64,000 nucleotides of DNA from the NCBI GenBank assembly GCA_023897205.1, contig JAHWDD010000003.1, positions 7,877,665-7,941,664 on the forward strand. The letters are read 5' to 3'. Made by a program: the position numbers and the translations under genes. Shown piece after piece: positions 50,574-61,389 of this stretch (position 1 is its first letter; each line of letters starts with the position of its first letter). The notes under the pieces are model-generated. The model was not told the origin of the DNA. It ran no database searches and worked only from the letters and a program-made list of their open reading frames with translations. This DNA comes from Exophiala sp. HKRS030. Its lineage: Eukaryota; Ascomycota; Eurotiomycetes; Chaetothyriales; Herpotrichiellaceae.

Positions 50574-52246
50574 ATGATTGTCAGGTCTACCACGACAGCT
50601 ACAGCGGCCAAAGCTGCCGCCAAAACAGCTTCCCGATCCGCCTCGACAATACCCGCTTCATCCCTCTCCGCCACCAGCTCCTCTTCCTTCCAACGTCGCA
50701 CCTATGCCACTGTACAAGAGGGTCAACCCCAGCAGAGACGTTATGGGGGTCTAAAAGATCAAGATCGGATATTCCAGAACTTGTACGGTCATCATGGCAC
50801 GGATTTGAAGTCGGCTATGAAATATGGTGATTGGTATAAGACCAAAGAGATTGTGTTGAAGGGTCATGATTGGTTGATCAATGAAATCAAGGCTTCTGGT
50901 CTGAGAGGGAGAGGTGGTGCTGGGTTTCCATCGGGTTTAAAATTTGTGCGCATTTGTTCTGACATCTACGAGCTTTGTTGAGTGTCAATGTGCTAACACT
51001 GTGGGTAGTCGTTCATGAACTTTAAAGGCTGGGAGAACGACAAGAAGCCACGTTATCTCGTTGTCAATGCCGATGAGGGTGAGCCCGGAACATGCAAGGA
51101 TCGTGAGATTATGCGGAAAGATCCCCATAAGCTTGTCGAGGGTTGTCTTGTGGTCGGTCGTGCCATGAACGCCACTGCTGCTTATATCTATATTCGAGGA
51201 GAGTTCTATCACGAAGCTACAGTCCTTCAACGCGCCATTCAAGAAGCTTACAAGGAGGGACTTATTGGCAAAAATGCCTGCGGTTCAGGCTATGATTTCG
51301 ATGTTTACCTTCACCGTGGTATGGGAGCATATGTCTGCGGAGAGGAGACATCCTTGATCGAATCTCTTGAAGGAAAAGCAGGCAAACCAAGACTGAAGCC
51401 TCCTTTCCCCGCTGCTGTCGGTCTCTTCGGATGTCCTTCGACCGTCACAAATGTGGAAACCGTTGCTGTATGCCCTACCATCATCCGTCGTGGTCCTAAA
51501 TGGTTTGCTGGCTTTGGTCGTGAGAGAAACCAAGGCACCAAGCTCTTCTGCATTTCAGGTCACGTCAACAATCCCTGCACTGTCGAAGAAGAAATGTCTA
51601 TCCCACTCCGAGAATTGATTGAGAAACACTGTGGTGGTGTCCGAGGAGGTTGGGACAATCTTCTTGCTGTCATCCCTGGTGGCTCCTCGACTCCGATCTT
51701 ACCCAAGAAAATTTGCGATGATCAGCTTATGGACTTTGATGCCCTCAAGGATTCACAGTCTGGTCTTGGTACTGCGGCTGTCATTGTCATGGACAAATCT
51801 ACTGATGTCGTTCGCATGATCGCCCGTCTATCACAGTTTTATAAGCACGAGTCATGTGGTCAATGTACACCATGTCGAGAAGGTAGCGCTTGGACTGCCA
51901 AGATGATGGAACGTTTCGAGAAGGGACAAGCTCGCGCCCGTGAGATCGATATGTTGCAAGAACTCACCAAGCAAGTCGAAGGTCACAGTATTTGCGGTAA
52001 GTCACATCATGGCCATAATCCCTTCTTTCCTTTCGTAAAGGAGCATATACTGACATCCTCTCTCCACCATGTTCAGCTCTAGGTGAAGCTTTCGCATGGC
52101 CCATTCAAGGTCTGATCCGACATTTCCGACCAGAATTGGAAGCACGCATTAAAGAATACGGTCTAAACCACGGAGGTGAACCGCTCGCTGGTGGTTGGGC
52201 ACCAGATGTTGGCAAGAAGGGATTGCTAGTGGCACCAGGCCAATGA
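50574..52246 (+). CDS. nuo-51: Complex I 51 kDa subunit (NADH-binding, NDUFV1)
   Basis: Mitochondrial NADH:ubiquinone oxidoreductase flavoprotein, 509 residues. Exons 50574-50945, 51009-51996 and 52077-52246; introns 63 and 80 bp. The first ~45 residues are Ala/Ser/Thr/Arg-rich without acids, a clear mitochondrial targeting sequence. FMN/NADH binding is shown by [18 protein letters not shown] and [19 protein letters not shown] plus [18 protein letters not shown]. The N3 iron-sulphur cluster ligands are [12 protein letters not shown] (three Cys) and [13 protein letters not shown] (fourth, read across the last intron). The subunit oxidises NADH at the tip of the matrix arm. Complete and intact. 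Confidence 0.98.
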
Positions 52247-53808
52247 TTTCCAGGACCTGGATTGTTTGTTTGTCGCAGAGGGAAATAAGAAACGGAGAAG
52301 ACCATGTCATGCCGGCCAAGTGGTTCAATGAAAGACCGGAATTGATCACGACAAATTCGCGTCGGGTCAGTAAGTGTGGATGTACTTGAGCTACCTGGCT
52401 TGAGTATGAGGTCTTCCCAAACTCCCTTTTTCTTTTTTATATATCATCCCGTACTGTACAGAAATCGAATGAAAAAATGCCCCCACTGAATTTTGAATGT
52501 TGCATTCTGCCTCCCTCCCATATACCCTGTCATTCAACCATTCAACCATCTGTGCATTTACTCTGCACATCCATCCCTCTAAGCATTCAAGCGATCATCT
52601 ATATACTCATCGCCAATTCCCCACGACGCAACCCCGAGTCCGCAAACCCTCAGTACACAACACTATACCACTCCACACTACACGCTACACACTACACCCG
52701 GCAGCCTGGACAGCATCTTTGCATCACTGCAGCACAACACCATCCAGGACCCCAGACCATCGCTTCCGCAACAAAATACACCAACTCCACCAACTCCACC
52801 ATCACCACCACGATGCACTTCCTCCTGCACCACCCATCCCTCGCAGCCCAAAAAGACCCAGTGGGGCGGTAAGACGCCTACCTCGTTCGACGTCCGACAT
52901 CCGACATTCGGTCGACATTCATCGTCCGAAGTCCAAAAAGGAGGGCGAGGACCATTTTGATCCCTCCTCTCCCTCCTCTCCGTCCTCTCCCTCCTCTTAC
53001 CATCTCAACATTGCCAAACATGTAAATCTATATTCCCTTCTGGGAGGCCAGCGCGGCGCTCAGGGGTCCGTCACTGACTCACTCACTCACGGCTGATTCG
53101 GAAGAACAGTGATGATGTATAATGCTGAGGAGGATGGGGCGTGTCTATCTATCTATCTAATCTATCTAGCAAGACTCACGGACGGTACGGTACAGTACGG
53201 TACAGTATGGGATTCAAGGGTGGGGAGGAGGGAGTAGGAAATTCGGGATTCGGGAGGAGTTGAGGAAAAGAAGGGAGGATGAAATAGCAAGATGATATTG
53301 GAAGACGACTGATTGGTCTAATGTTCTGGTCGTTGGGTGAATAAATCATTGAATCGTTGAATCAAATATTCGAGTGGAAGAGTTAAAAGAATTAAATTTC
53401 TATCCTAACTTGACTGGTTAGGACAAAAGGAGGGAAGATAAAACATCCATCCATCCATACGTACACATCCACACGCTTTATTCAACGAGGGTTGATCCAA
53501 GAAGAAAACTAATCAACTAATTTCAGACCGCTCCTGCGCCTCGCGCTTAATCCTTGTGCTAGCTTTTTCGATTGTGACATTAAATCGGTATATTTGTACA
53601 GAGTTTCCCTCAACAGAGTGGATGTGAGACGTATCCAGAACATGAAGATTTGCTGATTTGGCGTGACATCGTAGTAAATAATAAGTATGTGCCGGAACAT
53701 CCGTTGTATCTAAAAGCCGGACAGTGGCCAACAAGGCTTCCATCTTGAATATGCAAAATCATTCGCTCGCCGCGCGATATCATCGTATCACTTGGAGTAT
53801 CTTTCTTT
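52247..53808. other. Convergent 3' intergenic region with simple repeats
   Basis: 1.56 kb between the stops of nuo-51 and rxt3. Pyrimidine-rich simple sequence (CTCCTCTC, about 52960-53000), tetranucleotide and GGTACAGTAC-like repeats. Long open frames here are composition artefacts; no gene. Confidence 0.5.
53143..53210. repeat. TCTA tetranucleotide and ACGGTAC/AGTACGGTAC simple repeats
   Basis: A short TCTA microsatellite (53143-53168) is followed by a GGTAC-based repeat (about 53183-53210). Confidence 0.85.
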
Positions 53809-56697
53809 CTATGCAGCAGCGACGGTCAATTGTCGAATCCATTCGCCTGGGCTTTGACCAACATCAAGTTTGACATTGCTATCCCCTGTTGCTTCATCAT
53901 GGATCCCATTGAACCTGTTAATCGAAGTTGTAGTACTCAAAGAAGTCGCACCTTTGGGACCCTTGTCACCAAGTCGACGTCTTTGATTCTCTTTGCGAAG
54001 TTTGGCTCGAGCCAAAGCTTCTGCAAGCTTTTTCTTCTCCAGGTCAAGGCCTCTTTGCCTCTCCATTAGTTCTCTTCGCAATCGTTCGCGTTTCTCTTTT
54101 CCTGTGCGGCCAGTCTTTTGAGTCTCTAAACCGTCGTCTACGAACTCGGTCTTTAGAACCATGAAACTCACACCATCGTGTGGTGTCTTATTGTTGTTGC
54201 TATCTTGACCAGGACCAAAAGAAGAATCATCGGGCCAGCTCCGGGATTTGATAGCAAATCTCGCAGATTCGACATAGCGTTCCAGCTGAGGAAGAACAAG
54301 GAGGGTTATGTGCAGGTCTTGATTCTCTGGCACAGGGACCGGTTTAACAGGAGCAGGACTTCCCTCGATTTTGGAATTTTGATCTTGGATGATCTGATCG
54401 AGGAGAGCCTCATCGATACCCGCGGGCGGGACAGAGGTAATAAAACCAGAATGCATGGCTGCTGCAATGGGGTCGGAGTCGTCAGTGTAGATCCCTGAAC
54501 CCCACAAATATCGCTCAGCTCCAATTAGGCGTCGTTCGCGTTCCTTGATCCACGTTCGCGAAACACGAACCGTGTAGGTACAATTAATGTTCTCTGGTTG
54601 GGTAAATGATGGTAGCAGGTTCGGTCGAATAGAAACATCAAATTTATGGACACTCGACCTGGGGATGGTGGTGGGTGTGACAGAAGGATTATACTTGAAG
54701 AAACCAAGATGCCGACGAGGATTTCGCGCTGCTTGAGCCAGGACAGAGGAAATTCTGATTGTTTTCCTGGGAATCGGTTTGGGCTCAACCACTGAAATCT
54801 GCCGTGTGCTTTGGTTGTTGAGTAATGATTGAGAATTATTCAGGGTAGGGGTGGCTGCACGATGAGCTGATTTTGCTGCTGTCGCAACTGTGGCGGGTTT
54901 CTTTTGAGCGCTGGCAGCCTCCTCCAGATCTAGCTTGTATGAATGCTGATATTTGCCTCGCTTAGCTTTAGCTGTCCCGGTCTTTTTCCCAGTACTGGGT
55001 TCTCCGTCAGGACGCTGGTCTTCGTCCAACACTTTACGAGCTCGTTTATTTCCGCCTGAGCCGCTGCGTGACATCTTCATCAGATTCTCTTCGCTTAATT
55101 TAGATGCTCCATCGAGCTGTTTAAAGGGACTTGCGGACAAAGGTTGCGGAGTCGCCGTTGCGGGTCGGCTGGATGTGCCTAGTCCACCACCAAGACCTGA
55201 GAAGACTCGGCCTTGCTCTGTCTTGATTCCAGCATCAGGAAGAGGTGTTTGGGCCTGGGCCCCCTGAACGGCTTGGGGAACAGGCGAGTATCTTCCTCGT
55301 TTTGAGTCATTGGCTAGTGATAGAATAGCCCTATGCTGTGACAATTCTTCACTACCTTTTCTCACTGCATCACCCATTGATGCGTTGGTTTGCGAGGCTA
55401 CCGATCCTGCGAATGGCGAATATGGCCGGTTCGGCATGCGTGCGCGATCGCCCATCAAAGACCGGTCACTTTGTGACTGCATAGAATCTTGACGAGACAT
55501 ATTCTGATAAGATTGATGGGCATCATTCTGCTGATTTGTGATAGGTCCAAGTGGTCGAGTTTCAGAGCCATTCAGATATGGTCTCCGCAGTTCTGGGGAC
55601 AGAGATTGAGGCGCTGGTCGATCGTATGCTGGTGTGAAACTCTGTGAGGTCGGACCGCCAACCGGAACGCGGGACAAGGTGGGCAGTGTAGGAGGTCTTG
55701 TGTCGTACGTTCCTGACAGACCGTTCTGCCGGGGAGGTTCGGTCGCATTTGCGAGTGATTGAGGTTGTCGCTCTGTGTGCAATGATGGAGGGATACTCTC
55801 GGGCGAATATGAGGACTGGGACCCGAATGTAAACCGAGATTTCCAGTGCTGGGTTGAGGTTGGCTTTCTGGCCGTTGCAACAGACCGCTTATGCTCGTGC
55901 GCCTGGCTCGGTCTTCATATTCATCTCTATGGGCGGGCGCGGAAGTAAAGGGAGAAGTGTAACGTGGGCCATGTGAACCAGGCATAGCAGACTGATTGGG
56001 TGTTGATCGAGGTGGCGGATCATAAAAAGGTGCAGGTCGCTGAGAGATTGTTCCAGAACTCGAGCGATGTGGTCTTGAACCTGTTGGAGAGGTTGTGTTG
56101 ATTCGATCAGGTGTTCTCGATCTTGGTTTGTATGTATAATCGCTCGAAGTGCTGGGCTTTGAGGCATAGGAGGGTGGTGACATGCCAGCCCCGAGGAGTA
56201 ATGGAGGGCCGGATAGGGATGCTTGTCTGGAGGGAGCTCTGGGAGCGGTACTGGGGTATTGGTCTTGCGCAGGCTTTTCAGGTTCGGCGTTACCTAGCAT
56301 GGAAGATATCGACATGCTACTACCAGGTCGCTTGTGAAAGGAAGGGCCATTATTTTGGGGTATGGAGGGGGACGGAGTGGGCAATGGTGGTTGCGGAAAA
56401 CGTTGCGCAGGATAATGCTGAGGAGAGGGTGGTAGCATGTTTCTTGAGTGTGGGCCGTACATGTGCGGTTGATGTTGAGCTTCGGGATAGCCTGGATAGA
56501 ACGGTTAGAAGCAATTTGTCAATGTGCGACACGCAAATGGTGGTGAGGGTGGTCGTGTTGGAAGGAAGCGATTTTCACAATGCGCCTCTGAAGAACTCCA
56601 GCAGGAGAGATTGGATCCCAAGGGTTCTATACATACCGTTGTAAGTACGCTGTGGACTTGAAGGACCATTGAATGGTGACCTTCCTGGCATGGCCAT
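53809..56697 (-). CDS. rxt3: Rxt3, Rpd3L histone deacetylase complex subunit, one apparent frameshift
   Basis: About 914 residues in two exons, 56697-56637 (MAMPGRSPFNGPSSPQRTYN) and 56491-53809, with a 145 bp intron. Residues 1-600 are a disordered Pro/Ser/Gln region; the conserved Rxt3 domain is in the C-terminal third (IPRSSVHKFDVSIRPNLLPS, then an ERYLWGSGIYTDDSDPIAAA strand region and a TPHDGVSFMVLKTEF segment), followed by a Glu/Arg/Lys-rich coiled coil. Rxt3 is a subunit of the large Rpd3 deacetylase complex, so this is a nuclear corepressor component. At 55818-55820 one base is missing in a G run; adding it joins the N-terminal and C-terminal frames (GPQSSYSPES). Confidence 0.9.
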
Positions 56698-57273
56698 CTT
56701 GGGCGGAGAGTGATGTGGTCGTCAGTGTCGATGGGGGTGATGAGGTGATGAGTTGAGAGTGTTGGCGGTGGTGAAGGCAGGTGAAAAGCGTGAAGGTACG
56801 GATGGTGGAATGCGGGATGATCAACAGGGAGGCGGACATGCAGAGGATGTGGATTGTGTATGGTGTAGGGTGTCTGGTGTATGGTGGTGGATGCCCTGGA
56901 TGGTGGATGATGGGATGGGAAGAAAGCGTGGAAGCGTGGAAGCGTGAAAGCGAAAGGGTAAAGCGAATAATGATGCGGATGATGTGGAGGCGTAAAAGTC
57001 AGTGGTTCCTTCAAGAGGCTTCAACCTTGTGTGGTCCAGGACTACTCCGTACTCTGTACTGGTGCCCGGTGGGTCACTGGATGATGGATCCAGGATCCCT
57101 AACAGATCCCTGCTAGGGGCAAAAAAAAGTGGTTAGTATCTTTTGGATAGACTCCGATAGAGTGACACGAGTGAGTAACAAGATTTGTGCGTCAGGAACC
57201 GTCGTGACTCGTTGCGTGACTCGTGACTCGTGGCTTGAGGTGTGGGAATGGGCATGGGAATGGAAATCCGCCT

Positions 57274-57308
57274 GGGTTTTTGGGTTTTGGGTTTGGGTTT
57301 TGGGTTTG
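57274..57308. repeat. GGGTTT/GGGTTTT low-complexity tract
   Basis: Four to five irregular G3T3-T5 units. Not the TTAGGG telomere unit, so simply low complexity. Confidence 0.8.
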
Positions 57309-58142
57309 AGCCTTGGGGCCTTGAGGGCTTTGGGCATGGGGGTTTCGGGGGCGTTGGAACCTTGAAGCATGAAAAGAGAGGTACTTTTTTAGAGGTTCGA
57401 GGTGACTCTGTCGTCGTGTGACGGTGTGAGGAGTAAAGGACACGAATCATGGAAAAAAGGCCATGTCGTGTGTCCCGATCCTGATCAACTAGTATCCATT
57501 CATACAGTAACGCACACCTGGCAACTGTGGATTGGTGTGTGGAGAGGTCGCCGAGGTGAACTGATCCAAGGCATGAAGATGAATTCATGAGAAATCAAAG
57601 AGGCACCTAAGAGGAATTGTAGGCCACCTGATGATCTAACGAGTCAACGACGATAATATTGACCGGGGGTTTCTTTTGGTTTGGTTGGTGGGTCTGCTTA
57701 GTCCGGACTTGGTACTTAGCTAGAGAACCCCAAGCAAGGCCATCGACAGTACTTACGGAGTCGTACATACAGCAACCCTAAGGTAGACTTGTCCATGGAC
57801 CATAGATGCCAGGTTGGAGGCACCTAGAGGTAGGGCACTGGATGTGACTAAACAATGACCAGCATTCGAGCCTGTGGAGTCTGCGCTGCACTCGGTACCT
57901 GGTGGTTATTAAGTAGTAGGTACTGTATGTACCTAGACCCCAGGCCCAAGCCCCAGGCCCCAGGCACGACGTAGGGCTCGGACACCTCTAAATCAGGCAA
58001 GGACCTCTGTTATTAGTCCTTGTCAAACGCGAAGCTTCTGTGATCTTTTCTCTTTTCTCTTGAACAGCGGCGTGAAACCAGTCTTTGCGCGATGACAGTG
58101 CCCCAAGTGCTAGCCCGAGACCCTTCTAAGCCCTTGACCGTC

Positions 58143-58190
58143 ATCAAAGATTATCATCAAAGATTATCATATCAAAGATTATCATCAAAG
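58143..58190. repeat. Tandem repeat of ATCAAAGATTATC, 3.5 copies
   Basis: Perfect 13-base units at 58143-58155, 58156-58168 and 58171-58183, a partial unit at 58184-58190, and a 2-base insertion before the third. Confidence 0.9.
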
Positions 58191-59349
58191 CAATGTTCCC
58201 AATCCTACAGCCTGCACTCCCTGACTTCATGACGACGTGCGGTAAGTACTGAGTCGTAGCACACGCCCAGGGATCTCGCTTCCGCCTTCGGATGATTTTG
58301 CAAAGCTGGCGTGGATCCTTGACAGACAAGGTGACAAGTGACACTGTTGATTGGAAGCGCTAAACCTCAGCTTTGGTTCCGAGTGCCACTCGAGGAATCG
58401 AGGCCGAAAAAGGCGGCGAGGGCGTGCGAGGGGTCTGAGGCGGGCCCCGTGGGCGCTAGTTATGGGCCGACCAGGGCCAGCCTGGGAAATTCCTTGACCG
58501 CGAGTCTGAGCTTCCAGCACCCGGAATCAAATTTTTGAGAGGTACCTTTGTAGCTCGCATGCCCGTGGATGCCGCATCCCTGAGTCACTGACCGCTCATG
58601 GTCCAGGCCGAGGCGACCCTCGAGGCACCGACTGTACCATGTCTGACCTGCCTTAAGTCAGCGTGTCAGTTACAACGGACCTGTACGTCAAACTTAAGTA
58701 AGACGTCGGAAAGATGCCGCCTAGGGCTTAGGCGCCAGATCACACGAATCCAGGGTACCTTGGTCGTTACTAACTTACTACCGACTACTCCGTACTCTGT
58801 ACCCTGAGCCAAGACCCGATGCCCAAGACGGTACATACAACACTCGCTTCACGACCATGTCTATCCCCATGCCCATGCAATGCAAGCCTTGAAGCCCTTT
58901 CCAGGCCTTCCCTTTTCGCCATGGCAGAATTCTATGACGTAGGCCCACATTTCCTCCTCGTGGTTCCATGGAAGCTTTGGTTCCTTACAGGCTGACCGAC
59001 ACCACTTTTTGTTGCCCATGCGTGCCCATGCTCTCTGCAACTGCCATTCCTCGATCATTGTGAGGGGACGCGACTCCAGCGGACTCAAAGTCGAACTATA
59101 ATTGATACTTTACAGATGTAGGAGAAGAAGCCGAACGTTGCATTACATGTATGTTTGTGTCGGAGATGCTCAGGATGGAGATTCATGTGTTGGACAGATA
59201 CGTTACGTAGAGCATACGAGCAAAGCATGTAAATCGCCTTTCTTGCAGAGTCAAACGACCATTTTCAAGTCTAGCAATAAATTCAGGGTATCTTGAGCGA
59301 CAACAATGTAGACTTTAAAAACAAAAGTGCCGCTCCTCGTTCACACAAC

Positions 59350-60876
59350 TCATACCTCGACCAATCTACAGAAATCCCTGCCATGCCCAACCTGCCAGTT
59401 ACATAGCCTCACCTCAACAATCATGCTGACGAACCCGGCGACACAGATACCACCAGAATCACTAACCGTGGTAGCCGCAAGAGAAAACTCCCGGTCCCTC
59501 TTGTCCACCGTGTCGCTAATCTCAGCGAATGTGTTGACGTAGACCAGGCCTCCCAGTAAACCTTCCCAGAAGATAATCCCAAACACAATATACACCGACG
59601 GAATGAAATCAAACAAGGCGTGCAACGTCAGAATGAACAGATTGAGAACCTGCAAAAGGGAAGGAAGGTATAGGTTGTGGATTCGCAGGAAAGGAGTGGA
59701 CGATCGAGAAATGAAGACGCCTGCTTGGTAGATTGCTCCGTACGCTGGATAGAAGGATCGATATTTTGTGAAGGGGCTTTGAGGGAGTGGGAATAAGAGC
59801 GTTGGAGCTACTCCCTGGTTGATTGTGTACTCGGCAATGTAGACCAGAAGGAGCGGTAGCATAAACGGGAAGAAAAGTCCCCTTGCACGGTGGAGGTTGT
59901 GTTGGAAGTGTGCCCAAGGAGACGAGTCTGTCGGAGTGTGGGATGGGAAAGTGGCTTTGGCACGACTGACGCCAGGGTCGGAGAGGAGGCCTGCCCGTTG
60001 GGACTGCTCGATGTCGTCTTCGTCATCTTCGTCAGATTCATGGGCGCCGTCATGTTGTCTGCCTTCGGCGGGTACGTCGTCTCCTGCACTCCCGGACGAA
60101 GCACCAAGAGTACCAGAGACCGGACCACTATTTCCAGACTTCCGCAACGGTGCAAGCGGAAGGATCAAGAAGAAACTCGCCAGCATGACAGCAGGAAGAC
60201 ACGCCGACGTCAACAAAGTAGTCCTGACACTGAGACCGAACGTTATTCGTGCCAATGCATATGCGCCTGCGCCGATGAGCCCAGCACCACCTGTACCACT
60301 TCCCCATGCAGCCAACGAGAACGGTCCGTAGTAATGGACCAACCCGACAAACGTCAACTCGCCTCCCCACTGCTCAAAGATGCTAATACCACGCCCGCCA
60401 TCTTGATCGAAATGTTCCTGGCATCTGTCGCGCCTGGAGTGAGGGCGATAAGAAGCATACCCGTGGCCGACAAGGTAACGAAGATGAAGATACGCACGGG
60501 GTATGGAATCGTATGTATGAAGTAAGGCGCGAGAAGCTTGGTCACGAAGGAGGGAATGACATCGGCGAGGAGGACGACGCCTTTAGGCACATTTTGTCCC
60601 ACGAGGTCTTGTGCCGCCGAGAGGATGATAACGTAGAGGACATTGTTGATCAGGCCTGTTTGTTGTGGTGGATAAGCATCTTGTTTCAGAAACCAATTTA
60701 CCTCTGATGGTACTTATGACATCTGGGAAAAAGATGGACAGGCCGTAGACAAAGTACTTACCGAAAAGCCAGAAAGCTATGCAGACTCTTGGGTCTGCAC
60801 CGCTGAAGATGTGTTTGAGCCGTTCGCGGAACATGGGCCATGACCAGGAAGGGCTGCCTGGTAATGGCAAAGCCAT
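59350..60876 (-). CDS. btn1: Battenin/CLN3 ortholog Btn1, one apparent frameshift
   Basis: Vacuolar/lysosomal multi-pass membrane protein, about 473 residues. Exons 60876-60762 and 60655-59350, 106 bp intron. The start gives [20 protein letters not shown] leading into [20 protein letters not shown], the family hallmark for TM1. About ten hydrophobic segments follow, with a hydrophilic acidic loop at about 230-290 ([14 protein letters not shown]). CLN3-family proteins affect vacuolar pH, basic amino acid and glycerophosphodiester transport. One base is missing at 60365-60368 (C run); restoring it joins [18 protein letters not shown]. The neighbouring yme1 gene is in tandem but functionally unrelated. 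Confidence 0.93.
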
Positions 60877-61389
60877 TTATATACTGAGTGTAATACGTGA
60901 GGTTCTTGGACCACTCCGTATCGTCATAGTGTGGTATTCGTGAAAACAACAATGCTGACTGTCTTCATCCACCGGTGTGAATTCAGAGGTCATAGGAGCC
61001 TGGCTTGGAGAACACGACTGTCACCGGCACGTGCGCTGGATAAAGGAACTGCGCTTTTGGCCGTTATCCTCCGGAGGATCTAATTTGCGGCGGATAACGC
61101 AAACTCCGCCTGCAACAAGACGACATTTGACTCTTGAGTCTGTGACACTGGAAGGCTTGTCCAAGCATGGACAACGTCTAGATAATCCTATTCGCCTGCA
61201 AATACGACAGAGGGAAAAAGATCACCATATTCTGCCAGGATGAAAAGCCATCACTTGTAAAGAGTAGAAATAGGAATACTTGGTGGGTGAGAGATGCAGT
61301 TTCTCATCGATATAAATAAAAGTCTTTCTGCACGCTAATATATCACAACCAAAAGACAATAACATGACAAGTAGCAGTAGCACTCGATG
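60877..61389. other. Intergenic, yme1 stop to btn1 start
   Basis: 513 bp holding the btn1 promoter and the yme1 terminator. Includes a TCCTCCGGAGGA hexanucleotide palindrome near 61069. No gene. Confidence 0.4.

Larger units (their letters stand above)
56698..59349. other. Gene-free interval with short repeats
   Basis: 2.65 kb between the rxt3 start and the btn1 stop. Contains the rxt3 promoter, a GGGTTTT-type telomere-like patch (57274-57308), two copies of TACTCCGTACTCTGTAC (57043 and 58786), a TACGGAGTC variant at 57754, CCAGGCCCC repeats near 57945 and the tandem array at 58143. No gene is supported. Confidence 0.5.

Noticed and set aside
52477..53096. Two long overlapping plus-strand frames downstream of nuo-51
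   Set aside because: Composition is C-rich simple sequence with His/Thr/Pro/Ser codons and no motif; lies in a convergent 3' region.
57274..57308. Telomere-like G/T repeat
   Set aside because: Units are irregular GGGTTT/GGGTTTT rather than TTAGGG, and the location is internal.
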